DNA from: JANWHF01 sp036276235
GTDB taxonomy: Bacteria; Planctomycetota; Phycisphaerae; Tepidisphaerales; Tepidisphaeraceae
Direction of reading: 5' to 3'
DNA length: 13,757 nt
NCBI GenBank assembly: GCA_036276235.1
Contig: DATBDZ010000067.1
Span: forward strand, 1-13,757
Below, in pieces: positions 1 to 6,483 of this stretch. The first letter of the stretch is position 1. Each line of letters begins with the position of its first letter. The translations under genes and the position numbers were made by a program. Under the pieces are notes generated by a model. The model was not told where the DNA came from and did not search any database. It saw only the letters and a program-made list of their open reading frames with translations.

Positions 1-26
1 ACACGAATTCGCGACATTTTCAGAGC

Positions 27-94
27 AGGTACTCCGAAGCATCTGGCTGTATTGCGCGAACGGGCCAGATGCTTCGGGGTACCTCAGCATGACG
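27..94. repeat. Palindromic interspersed repeat, copy 1
   Basis: Arms 27-47 and 64-84 are reverse complements over 21 bases with one mismatch (a G-T type pair), separated by a 16-base loop. Bases 61-94 match the reverse complement of 4128-4161 at 33 of 34 positions, and 27-47 matches 4138-4158 exactly, so the core occurs three times in this window. It lies about 80 bases past the stop of the minus-strand gene at 174. A long stem could stop or stabilise that transcript, but no T-run follows it, so a classical intrinsic terminator is not supported. It is most likely a dispersed non-coding repeat. Confidence 0.75.
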
Positions 95-173
95 GTGCTG
101 TAGACAAGTAGTTCGAAGGACAAACACGGCGCTCCCCCTCAAACGATTCGGTTAGCTTTGATGACGTCCAGCA

Positions 174-1064
174 TCATTGCCACTTACACAGCGCGGTTTC
201 GAAGCGAACCTTCGAGAAATTCTTGGTAGCGGCGGTTAACTCGCGCACGAACGCCTTAAAATCCTCATCGCTGCCGCCGGTGAAGCCCTGGCGGCTTATG
301 ATCGCCACCCAGGTGCCGTCGGGATTGAAGCCCGGTGGGGCCTTTTCCACAGAGCAAGGCAAGCCGGCCTTGTTCAGATAGTCGCATGCCTGCTGCAACA
401 GATTCGTGCCCGAAGGCGGCGAGGATTTGAGGATCGCGTAATTCTTCCCAAACACGCGCGGGCCGGAAACCTGCGGCTTGGCTTCGCCATTAAAGACATT
501 CCCGGCATTCGTTCCCGTTGCGCCGGTGTCGTGTGCGCGAGCGGTTTCGCCGCGCTTGGATGAACCAGTTGGAGTCGAACCGTTGGTCTTGGCCTGCGTG
601 TTTTGGCGCGGCGTCGAACGCCGCGCGACATCCATCGTGTTCGGCGTCGGCGGCGCCTGGCGGATTTGCTCCGTCGAGGCGTCCGAGGCATTGGCCGATT
701 CCGGTCCGCCGGCGACATGGCGCCCGATCACATATGCCAAGCCCATCGCGACGAGGATCGCAAACGAAACGACGACGATCGTCCCCAGTCGCATCCGCAT
801 CGTCACTTCATTGCGCATGCGATCGACGCGAAGATTCGCGCGCGAGGTTCGCGGCGAGATCGTCGAGACGGCTTCGGCCTGCGGCTCATCATCCGTCTCG
901 ATCTCTGGCTCGACTGACTTGGAAACCACCGGCGGCGCTGCGTCGGCCGCGCCGCTCGGGCGGCCTTTGAACCACCACTTGGGGGTGCGCAGCAGACCAG
1001 CGCCGGTGCGCTTGCCGGAATTGATGACTTCAAATAATGCTGCGGAATTCTTGCCCTTGGCCAT
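174..1064 (-). CDS. Single-pass membrane protein with SPOR-like C-terminal domain
   Basis: This 296-residue protein has four visible parts. The N-terminus (1-35) is basic and carries ALFEVI and LRTPKWWFKG, a cytoplasmic motif I associate with planctomycete proteins of unknown role. A charged linker (36-92) leads to one membrane segment at about 94-114. A long Ser/Thr/Pro/Gly-rich linker (120-200) then leads to a folded domain (about 203-293). That domain reads as strand (NYAILKS), helix (LLQQACDYLNKAGL), strand (CSVEKA), strand (TWVAIIS) and helix (DEDFKAFVRELTAATK), as in SPOR peptidoglycan-binding folds, but I see no diagnostic residue. The expected topology is N-in with the C-terminal domain outside. 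The start is well supported: GGAG lies 6 bases upstream of the ATG. The gene stands alone, divergent from the hydrolase gene. The SPOR assignment is inference; a lineage-specific domain is equally possible. Confidence 0.8.
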   Translation of the reverse strand: MAKGKNSAALFEVINSGKRTGAGLLRTPKWWFKGRPSGAADAAPPVVSKSVEPEIETDDEPQAEAVSTISPRTSRANLRVDRMRNEVTMRMRLGTIVVVSFAILVAMGLAYVIGRHVAGGPESANASDASTEQIRQAPPTPNTMDVARRSTPRQNTQAKTNGSTPTGSSKRGETARAHDTGATGTNAGNVFNGEAKPQVSGPRVFGKNYAILKSSPPSGTNLLQQACDYLNKAGLPCSVEKAPPGFNPDGTWVAIISRQGFTGGSDEDFKAFVRELTAATKNFSKVRFETALCKWQ

Positions 1065-1093
1065 CCTTGACTCCGTTTCTTATCAGGCATCGG

Positions 1094-1140
1094 CCGGTTG
1101 AAGCCTTGCCTGAAGCAACCGGCACGGGTCTCCGACCCGT
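1094..1140 (-). promoter_or_regulatory. Tandem hairpins in 5' leader of the SPOR-like gene
   Basis: Stem 1: CCGGTTG at 1094-1100 pairs with CAACCGG at 1116-1122 around a 15-base loop. Stem 2: ACGGGTC at 1124-1130 pairs with GACCCGT at 1134-1140 around 3 bases. They lie one base apart, about 30 bases upstream of the minus-strand ATG at 1064 and just upstream of its GGAG site. This could be a structured leader. No known riboswitch class is recognised. Confidence 0.35.
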
Positions 1141-1162
1141 CCGCCCCCGACTTTGCGCACAC

Positions 1163-1179
1163 TCCAATAATCTATTGGA
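1163..1179. promoter_or_regulatory. Perfect 7+3+7 inverted repeat, possible operator
   Basis: TCCAATA, ATC, TATTGGA form a perfect 7-base inverted repeat with a 3-base spacer. It is AT-rich against GC-rich surroundings and sits between two divergent genes, about 100 bases from one start and 223 from the other. The geometry fits a dimeric repressor site, but it could equally be part of a leader RNA hairpin. No regulator gene is in the window. Confidence 0.35.
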
Positions 1180-1401
1180 CGACGCAGGTGGCTAACCTAC
1201 GTTTGCCTTTCGCGCCGGTCAAGGCGGCGCTATCAATAAATCGCGGAATGATCTCTGGGCCGTAGACACATGCGCAAATGTTGCGCGTGAAGCTGGCCGC
1301 CGCTTTGCCCATTCAATCGTTAAAGTCACACTTCGAGGCCGGTTTTCGCGGCAGTTTTCACCCGATTCGCCCCAACTTACTTCATATCGTAGATACTGTT
1401 C

Positions 1402-2463
1402 GTGCCAAATCAGAACGATGTAAAGTTCATGCAGCGCCCATTGATGGACCCTCTGTTCGTCAAGCCATTCGTCACGCCCAAGAAGCGTTGGCTTGTGACG
1501 GTCTGCTTTCTGGCAGTTGTGCGCGGGATTGTGCGCACGCTGGTAAGCCGCCCGCTTGCGCTTTATCAGCCGGGCCAGCAGGCGCGCGCTTTCAAATTCA
1601 TGCCCGAGGTCATTCGAGCGGCGGCCATGCAGGCGCTCTTTCTACCGCTGGCCCTCTCGCTCACGGCGGCTTTGCTCGTCTACATCGGTACTCATCCGAC
1701 TCATCCGCCGATCATGCTCGATCCCAGCTCGCAGGGCGTTTACTACGAGCAGGTCTCGATGACCAGCGACGACGGGACGCCGCTGATGGGCTGGATCACG
1801 CCGGCGATCGACGCCACCCGCGTGCTGGCGCAACGCGATCGCATTCTCCACACAAAATATCCCGCGGTGGTACTGGTTCACGATTTCGGCCAGACGCCGC
1901 AACAGATGCTGCCGCTGGTCGGTCCGCTGCATGAGGAAGGCGTCGCCGTCCTCGTCATCGGCCTGCGCGGCATCGGCACCGGCAAAACCACCGGCGAAAC
2001 ATTCGGCCTCAACGAAGCGACCGACATCGTCGCCGCCTGCAACTACCTGCGCACGCAGGCGGAGATCGATTCGACGCACATCGGCGTGCTCGGCGTCGGC
2101 ACCGGCGCCACCGCCGCGCTGCTCGCCTCACAGCGCGACGCCGGAATTCGCGTGCTCATATTGGCCGACCCGGTGATCGACGTGGATAGCGTCGTCACCC
2201 GCCACATCGGCCCGCGCCAAGGATGGCTCACCTGGATGCGCCCGCTTTCCAAGTGGGGTTTCCAGCTCGCGTACCACGTGACCGGCGATGATCTGAATTA
2301 TGGCCGCCTCGATTTCCTGACCCGCACGCACCCCTCGCTAACGCTGCCGCACGGCTCCGATCACGTCGATTACTTCGACAAGCAGCGCATCGCGCAGATC
2401 CAGTGGTTCCTTCACAAGGAACTCCGGACCGGAGATGCGACTGTCGCCAGCGGGATGAACTGA
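1402..2463 (+). CDS. Membrane-anchored alpha/beta hydrolase-fold protein, nucleophile apparently lost
   Basis: This 353-residue protein has hydrophobic stretches at about 29-48 and 75-96, the second a likely membrane anchor. A cytoplasmic or exported alpha/beta hydrolase domain follows (about 115-342). Recognisable elements are the entry strand with the oxyanion-loop-like VVLVHDFG (156-163), the strand and turn VLVIGLRGIGTG (183-194), the nucleophile elbow region IGVLGVGTGATAALLAS (227-243) and LILADP (252-257). In active members the elbow reads G-x-S-x-G; here it is G231-V-G233-T-G235, so the nucleophile position is glycine. A late histidine cluster (PHGSDH, 316-321) could represent the catalytic His region. 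The protein is either catalytically dead or uses a different residue. The start is uncertain: GTG at 1402, ATG at 1429 and ATG at 1444 are all in frame and none has a clear ribosome-binding site. It has no operon partner and its substrate cannot be inferred. Confidence 0.75.
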   Translation: MPNQNDVKFMQRPLMDPLFVKPFVTPKKRWLVTVCFLAVVRGIVRTLVSRPLALYQPGQQARAFKFMPEVIRAAAMQALFLPLALSLTAALLVYIGTHPTHPPIMLDPSSQGVYYEQVSMTSDDGTPLMGWITPAIDATRVLAQRDRILHTKYPAVVLVHDFGQTPQQMLPLVGPLHEEGVAVLVIGLRGIGTGKTTGETFGLNEATDIVAACNYLRTQAEIDSTHIGVLGVGTGATAALLASQRDAGIRVLILADPVIDVDSVVTRHIGPRQGWLTWMRPLSKWGFQLAYHVTGDDLNYGRLDFLTRTHPSLTLPHGSDHVDYFDKQRIAQIQWFLHKELRTGDATVASGMN

Positions 2464-2465
2464 GC

Positions 2466-2500
2466 GGGTTTCAAGTTTCGGGTTTCGGGTTTCAGGTTGA
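2466..2500. repeat. Heptamer tandem repeat GGGTTTC
   Basis: Four units in register, GGGTTTC, AAGTTTC, GGGTTTC and GGGTTTC (2466-2493), are followed by a degenerate AGGTTGA. The array starts two bases after the hydrolase stop codon. It is a simple short tandem repeat in a convergent spacer. Confidence 0.7.
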
Positions 2501-2528
2501 AGCGCGCATCCGAAAGAGCGTGAAACCC
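2487..2528. other. Hairpin in convergent spacer, possible weak terminator
   Basis: GGGTTTCA (2487-2494) pairs with TGAAACCC (2521-2528) around a 26-base GC-rich interior. It lies between the stops of the hydrolase gene (plus) and mgtE (minus), where a bidirectional transcription stop would be useful. No T-run follows on either strand, so the terminator role is only a suggestion. The rest of the spacer to 2605 holds nothing recognisable. Confidence 0.3.
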
Positions 2529-2605
2529 ATTCCTGGATGACTCACGTCTTATCCGCATTCACCTGCCTGCAGCGGCGGCTGAACCCTCCCAATGCAGCCA
2601 GCTCG

Positions 2606-4000
2606 TTAAAGCAGCGTCCCGCGAAGGATGAGCATCGCCACGGTGAAATAGATGATCAGGCCTGTCACATCCACGAGCGTCGCGACGAATGGCGCCGAGG
2701 CTGTGGCCGGGTCGAAGCCGATCTTTCGCAAGAGAAATGGGAGCATGCTTCCGACGACGGAGCCGAACATGACAACGCCGATCAGGCTGGCCCAGACGGT
2801 GAAGCCCATCAGATAGGGATGGCCGTCGTAGAGATGCCATCCCAGGAAATACCATAGCAGGATTCGGCAAAAGCCTACGAAGCCCAGGAATGTGCCCAAT
2901 GCCAGGCCGGAAACCAGTTCCTTGCCGAGCACTTTGAACCAGGCATTCAAGCCCATCTCGCGCAGGGCCAGTGAGCGGATGATGATTGAGGTGGCCTGCG
3001 AGCCGGAGTTGCCGCCGGAGCTGATGATCAGCGGGACAAAGAGCGCGACGACAGCGGCTTTTTCGATCTCGTGTTCGAAGTGCCCCATCGCGGTTGCGGT
3101 GAGTGTTTCACCGAGGAAGAGCGCAGCCAGCCAGCCGCCGCGCTTTTTGCACATCTGCCAGAAGTCGACGTCCAGGTATGGCGCGTCGAGCGCTTCGGAG
3201 CCGCCTATCTTTTGAATGTCTTCGGTGGCGCGGCGTTGGGCGGCGTCGAGTACATCGTCCGCCGTGATGATGCCCATCATCTTCCCGTCTTTATCGGTGA
3301 CGGGCAGGGCGTTGCGGTCGTACTTCTGAAATGTCGCGATCACATCATCGCGTGCGTCAGTCGCTTTCACCGATACCAGCGGCGAATCCTGAATGTCCTT
3401 CACGAGCGTCTCGTCGTCAGCTAACACAAGCGACCCAAGCTTCACATCCTCGACGAGTCTTCCGTCTTTATCGACGATGTAGACGACGCTGAGTGTTTCC
3501 TTCCCTTGGCCAAACTTGCGGATGTGCTGGAGTGCTTCGCGGGCCGTCATTTCCGGTTTGATGCGCACATACTGCGGCGTCATGTAGCGCCCGGCCGTGC
3601 CGACCGGGTAACCCAGAAGCTCGCGGGCCGCCGGCAGCTCGTCAGGAGAAAGCGAATCGATGATTTTGCGGGTGACTTTGCCGGGAAGCTCATCGAGCAG
3701 GCGCACCTGGTCATCCGGCGTCATGCCCGCAAGCAAACCGCGCATCTGATCATGCGAGAGCGTATGGATAAGCCCTTGCTGATGATCGCGCGGCAAATAT
3801 GAAAACACCGCCGACGCCATCTCGCTGGGAAGCAGCCGAAAGATGGCGGCATCATCTTCATCCGGCACTTCGATCAAAACATCCGCCACGTCGGCCGGAT
3901 GCAGATCCGCCAATGCCTCTTTCAGCTCGCTCCACTTCTTCTCGCGGATGAGGGATTGGAGCTCGGGACTGACGAGCGTGCCGACTGTTGATGTTTCCAT
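2606..4000 (-). CDS. mgtE: Magnesium transporter MgtE
   Basis: MgtE proteins are dimeric Mg2+-selective channels of the inner membrane, gated by cytosolic Mg2+ bound at their N and CBS domains. This 464-residue protein has the full layout at the usual length. The acidic helical N domain (about 12-137) includes LHPADVADVLIEV and the LLPSEMASAVFSYL type repeats. Two CBS domains follow (about 138-203 and 204-262, with ALPVTDKDGKMMGIITADD). Five membrane helices lie at about 288-308, 315-337, 361-385, 397-424 and 438-459. The pore signatures are present: PLIISSGGNSGSQAT (323-337) and DPATASAPFVATLVDVTG (430-447), with D444 at the position of the conserved pore aspartate. The ATG at 4000 gives the usual N-terminus; the ribosome-binding site is weak. 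It is transcribed alone, convergent with the hydrolase gene and divergent from the PP2C phosphatase gene. I see no M-box leader. Confidence 0.96.
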   Translation of the reverse strand: METSTVGTLVSPELQSLIREKKWSELKEALADLHPADVADVLIEVPDEDDAAIFRLLPSEMASAVFSYLPRDHQQGLIHTLSHDQMRGLLAGMTPDDQVRLLDELPGKVTRKIIDSLSPDELPAARELLGYPVGTAGRYMTPQYVRIKPEMTAREALQHIRKFGQGKETLSVVYIVDKDGRLVEDVKLGSLVLADDETLVKDIQDSPLVSVKATDARDDVIATFQKYDRNALPVTDKDGKMMGIITADDVLDAAQRRATEDIQKIGGSEALDAPYLDVDFWQMCKKRGGWLAALFLGETLTATAMGHFEHEIEKAAVVALFVPLIISSGGNSGSQATSIIIRSLALREMGLNAWFKVLGKELVSGLALGTFLGFVGFCRILLWYFLGWHLYDGHPYLMGFTVWASLIGVVMFGSVVGSMLPFLLRKIGFDPATASAPFVATLVDVTGLIIYFTVAMLILRGTLL

Positions 4001-4127
4001 TTCGTGTTCTGCCTTTGCTTTCGATGGCGAGCCGCGAAAACCGTGCTGGTCGGGAGATTACCGTAAATGCGATAGTTGTAGCGACCGAGCCGAGTTTGTA
4101 GTTGGAAAGCAGCGAATCTCAAGCACC

Positions 4128-4194
4128 CGTCATGCTGAGGTACTCCGAAGCATCTGGCCCGCTCGAGGGAATCCAAACAGATGCTGCGGAGCAC
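4128..4194. repeat. Palindromic interspersed repeat, copy 2
   Basis: Bases 4128-4161 repeat the reverse complement of 61-94 with one difference in 34. Arm 4140-4156 pairs with 4178-4194 at 15 of 17 positions around a 21-base loop, so this copy also forms a hairpin. Two copies 4 kb apart, both intergenic, indicate a dispersed element rather than a gene-specific site. Confidence 0.75.
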
Positions 4195-4231
4195 CCACTT
4201 TAAAATGTCACGCCGGCGCTCGCGCTCAGAA

Positions 4232-4272
4232 CCCTCTCCCCTGTACTCAGGGGAGAGGGCAGGGTGAGGGGA
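4232..4272 (+). repeat. REP-like hairpin element, left half of inverted pair
   Basis: CCCTCTCCCCTG (4232-4243) pairs perfectly with CAGGGGAGAGGG (4248-4259) around the loop TACT, giving a 12-bp stem. A G-rich tail runs to 4272. The whole unit recurs in inverted orientation at 4315-4356. This purine/pyrimidine-rich palindrome resembles widespread REP-type extragenic repeats. Confidence 0.75.
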
Positions 4273-4314
4273 CGGCGTGTCGCGATATGGCACCGTTCGC
4301 AAACCCACGATTCG

Positions 4315-4356
4315 TCCCCTCGCCCCAGCCCTCTCCCCTGAGTACAGGGGAGAGGG
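4315..4356 (-). repeat. REP-like hairpin element, right half of inverted pair
   Basis: CCCTCTCCCCTG (4329-4340) pairs with CAGGGGAGAGGG (4345-4356) around AGTA. The reverse complement of the unit matches the left half with only a few changes in the tail (one indel). The two halves face each other across 42 bases of unique sequence, the usual layout of a BIME. The right arm ends 6 bases before a GTG codon in frame with the phosphatase gene and supplies a GGGAG-like purine run. Confidence 0.72.
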
Positions 4357-4407
4357 AGAAGCGTGCCGTGGCTGAAACGCGCCGCCGGCCTTAACATCGT
4401 TCGTTCT

Positions 4408-5625
4408 ATGGCCATGATCACCAGCGACACCTCACATGCCGCCGTTAAAAATCCTTCAAACGACGCCGTGGTTGTGCTGTTGATTGACGATCAGCCGATC
4501 GTCGGGCATGCGGTTAAGGAGATGCTGAAGGGTGAGGCGGACATCAAGTTTCATTTTTGCAGTGAGCCGCTCAAGGCGGTTGAGCTGGCGGGGCAGCTTT
4601 CGCCGACGGTCATTTTGCAGGACCTTGTGATGCCCGATATCGACGGGCTTACGCTGCTGAAGTTCTTCCGCGCCAATACCGCGACGCGCGAGATTCCGAT
4701 GATCGTGCTCTCAAGCAAGGAAGAGCCGGCGACCAAGGCGCAGGCATTTGCCTTGGGCGCTAATGACTATCTGGTAAAGCTGCCGGACAAAGTCGAGCTG
4801 ATCGCCCGCATCCGTCACCATTCGCGCGGCTACATCGCGCAACTGCAACGCAACGAGGCTTATCGCAAGCTCGCCGAGAGCGAGCAGCAATTGGCGAATG
4901 AAGTGGCTGAGGCGGCGAAGTATGTGCGGTCGCTGCTGCCCGCGGCGTTGAAGGAGGGGCCGGTTCGCATCGAGTGGAAGTTTGTGCCATCGACGCAGCT
5001 TGCCGGCGACGCGTTCGGATATCACTGGCTGGACGAAAAGCATCTGGCGCTCTATCTGCTGGACGTCAGCGGGCACGGCGTGGGCGCGGCGCTTCTGGCG
5101 GTGAGCGTGCTGAATGTCCTCACGCACCGCACGCTGCCTAACACGGATTTCTTCGATCCAATGGCGGTGATGTCTGGCCTGAATAATGTATTCACGATGG
5201 ATCGCCAGGGCGGGCATTTTTTTACGATCTGGTACGGCGTGTTTGATCTGGAGCACAGGACGCTGACGTTCAGCGGCGGAGGGCATCCGCCGCCCGTGCT
5301 CTTCTGCGGCAGCGACCAGGCCAACACGCGCATCGCTTCACTGGACGGCGATGGCCCGCCGATCGGCGTTACCGATCTGATACCGTTTAAGAACTCGGTG
5401 GTCGAGGTTCCTGCGTTTGCGCGATTATTGCTTTACAGCGATGGCGCCGTCGAAGTGGGCGAGCCGGGGGGCAGGATGCACACGCAGGAGCATTTTGACG
5501 CATTTGTCGCCGAGATGGGTCCAAGTGATTCGATGCTCGATCGCCTGCTCGAGCGGGCCAAGGAATTGAGCCGCAATGAAATACTGTGCGACGATTGCAG
5601 CGTGATGCGAATCGATTTTTTGTGA
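4408..5625 (+). CDS. Response regulator with PP2C (SpoIIE/RsbU-type) phosphatase output
   Basis: Proteins of this class dephosphorylate Ser/Thr-phosphorylated STAS proteins in partner-switching cascades. From the ATG at 4408 there are 405 residues. The N-terminal receiver (about 21-140) has the acidic pair D27/D28, the phosphoacceptor D72 in ILQDLVMPDIDG, the S102/S103 switch region and K124. A coiled-coil linker (about 143-172, rich in E, Q and A) follows. The PP2C domain (about 185-405) has metal-binding motifs LAGDAFGYHWLDE (198-210), LLDVSGHGVGAAL (217-229), FSGGGHPPP (288-296), LLYSDGAVEV (341-350) and CDDCSVM (394-400). The first motif has GDAFGY instead of GDxxDY, a variant I know from similar receiver-phosphatases. 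Upstream in-frame GTG at 4363 adds 15 residues but would start inside repeat-derived sequence; ATG at 4414 is also possible. It converges on cheR with one base between the stops. The upstream kinase is probably the neighbouring CheA, by inference. Confidence 0.9.
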   Translation: MAMITSDTSHAAVKNPSNDAVVVLLIDDQPIVGHAVKEMLKGEADIKFHFCSEPLKAVELAGQLSPTVILQDLVMPDIDGLTLLKFFRANTATREIPMIVLSSKEEPATKAQAFALGANDYLVKLPDKVELIARIRHHSRGYIAQLQRNEAYRKLAESEQQLANEVAEAAKYVRSLLPAALKEGPVRIEWKFVPSTQLAGDAFGYHWLDEKHLALYLLDVSGHGVGAALLAVSVLNVLTHRTLPNTDFFDPMAVMSGLNNVFTMDRQGGHFFTIWYGVFDLEHRTLTFSGGGHPPPVLFCGSDQANTRIASLDGDGPPIGVTDLIPFKNSVVEVPAFARLLLYSDGAVEVGEPGGRMHTQEHFDAFVAEMGPSDSMLDRLLERAKELSRNEILCDDCSVMRIDFL

Positions 5626-5626
5626 T

Positions 5627-6481
5627 TCATCCCTTCGCCGCGGATTTGCGGTAGAGAAACGCCCGCCCGAACTTCATCGAATCCATTTCGACGCCGGCGC
5701 ATTGAAGGCTCTCGGCCGATCCCAACGCCAGCCACCCGCCTTCGCGAAGGGCGCGGCAAAGCCCCTGACAGACATGGGTGCGAGTGGCCTCGTCGAAATA
5801 GATCAGCACATTGCGGCAGAAGATCAGATCGAAAGCGCTAAGCTCCGTTAGCGGGCGCAAGAGATTGAATGTGCGAAACTGCACCAGGCGGCGCAGCGAT
5901 TCATCCGCCTGCCAGGCGTCGCCCTCCGGTTTGAAAAAGCGGCGTAGTCTGGATTCGGAGAGGCCGCGCGCGACTTCCTGTTTGGAGTAGAGGCCGATCT
6001 TGGCGGCATCGATCGCCGCCGCCGAGATGTCCACGGCGGTGATGCTGAAGTCGTTTGCGGTCAACGTCTGTGACGGCGAATCGAGGAACTCGCGCACCGC
6101 GATAGCCAGGCTATATGCCTCCTGCCCCGTCGATGCGCCGGCGGAGCAGATGCGCATGGTCCGCAGCGCGCCCTGTGCGCCCTTGCGGCGATGGGCCAGC
6201 TCCGGCAAAACCTGCTGCACCAGCGCATCAAAGAGCCAGGGATCGCGGAAGAAGGAAGTTTCCTTGGTGGTAATCGCCTCGACAACGGCCTCCTGAATTC
6301 GCGTCGCGCCGCCGCCCTGAAGGCGAAGCAATAATTCGTCATATCCGGCGAAGCCGCAACTGCGAACGACCGGCGCGAGGCGATGGCGAATGAGATATGC
6401 CTTGTCGGGCCCGAGCATCAGACCCGTCCATTGGCGGATGAGCTGAATCAACTTCGTAAGTGCTTCGGGCGAGAGTTGCAT
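5627..6481 (-). CDS. cheR: Chemoreceptor glutamate methyltransferase CheR
   Basis: CheR uses S-adenosylmethionine to methylate glutamates on chemoreceptors during adaptation. The 284 residues are the usual length for a CheR without extra domains. The N-terminal helical domain (1-68) leads to TTKETSFFRD (71-80), the family's active-site loop, with K where many members have N. The SAM fold has ICSAGASTGQEAYSLAI (111-127), ITAVDIS (147-153) and the late motif FDLIFCRNVLIYFD (217-230). There is no TPR or other tail. The ATG at 6481 lies two bases after the cheB stop and has no purine-rich site upstream, so translation probably depends on coupling to cheB. It is the last gene of the chemosensory operon. 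The receptor encoded two genes upstream is its obvious substrate. Confidence 0.96.
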   Translation of the reverse strand: MQLSPEALTKLIQLIRQWTGLMLGPDKAYLIRHRLAPVVRSCGFAGYDELLLRLQGGGATRIQEAVVEAITTKETSFFRDPWLFDALVQQVLPELAHRRKGAQGALRTMRICSAGASTGQEAYSLAIAVREFLDSPSQTLTANDFSITAVDISAAAIDAAKIGLYSKQEVARGLSESRLRRFFKPEGDAWQADESLRRLVQFRTFNLLRPLTELSAFDLIFCRNVLIYFDEATRTHVCQGLCRALREGGWLALGSAESLQCAGVEMDSMKFGRAFLYRKSAAKG

Positions 6482-6483
6482 GG

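Larger units (their letters stand above)
1065..1401. other. Divergent intergenic region, no gene
   Basis: This 337-base stretch separates two divergently transcribed genes and must hold both promoters. I could not pick a convincing -35/-10 pair on either strand. It contains two hairpins in the leader of the minus-strand gene (1094-1140) and a 17-base inverted repeat (1163-1179), listed separately. In 1180-1401 I see nothing else that I can name. An open frame running through 1278-1934 is not credible, because it continues inside the hydrolase gene in another phase. Confidence 0.6.
4001..4407. other. Gene-free divergent region carrying repeats
   Basis: This stretch lies between the starts of mgtE (minus) and the PP2C phosphatase gene (plus). 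Bases 4001-4127 must contain the mgtE promoter, but I could not identify boxes or a riboswitch. Bases 4128-4356 are almost filled by two families of palindromic repeats, listed separately. Open frames across the region are short, overlap the repeats and encode low-complexity basic peptides, so I call no gene. Confidence 0.6.

Noticed and set aside
478..1101. Open frame of 207 codons antisense to the SPOR-like gene.
   Set aside because: Its composition is Arg/Ala/Ser-rich, as expected from reading a GC-rich gene backwards; the minus-strand frame has a membrane segment and a good ribosome-binding site.
1065..1160. A CGCAAAG-like string followed by GC-rich stems on the minus strand, recalling a GEMM (cyclic di-GMP) riboswitch.
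   Set aside because: The upstream GGCAAACC segment and GNRA tetraloop of the class are missing and the stems do not fall in the right order.
1278..1934. Open frame of 218 codons on the plus strand.
   Set aside because: It overlaps the hydrolase gene in another phase, its product is low in hydrophobic core patterns, and the hydrolase frame has clear domain motifs.
4001..4127. Possible M-box magnesium riboswitch before mgtE.
   Set aside because: I could not find the conserved M-box core or a matching set of stems in the region.
4232..4259. Intrinsic terminator reading of the 12-bp hairpin.
   Set aside because: There is no T-run on either side and an inverted copy lies nearby, which fits a dispersed repeat better.
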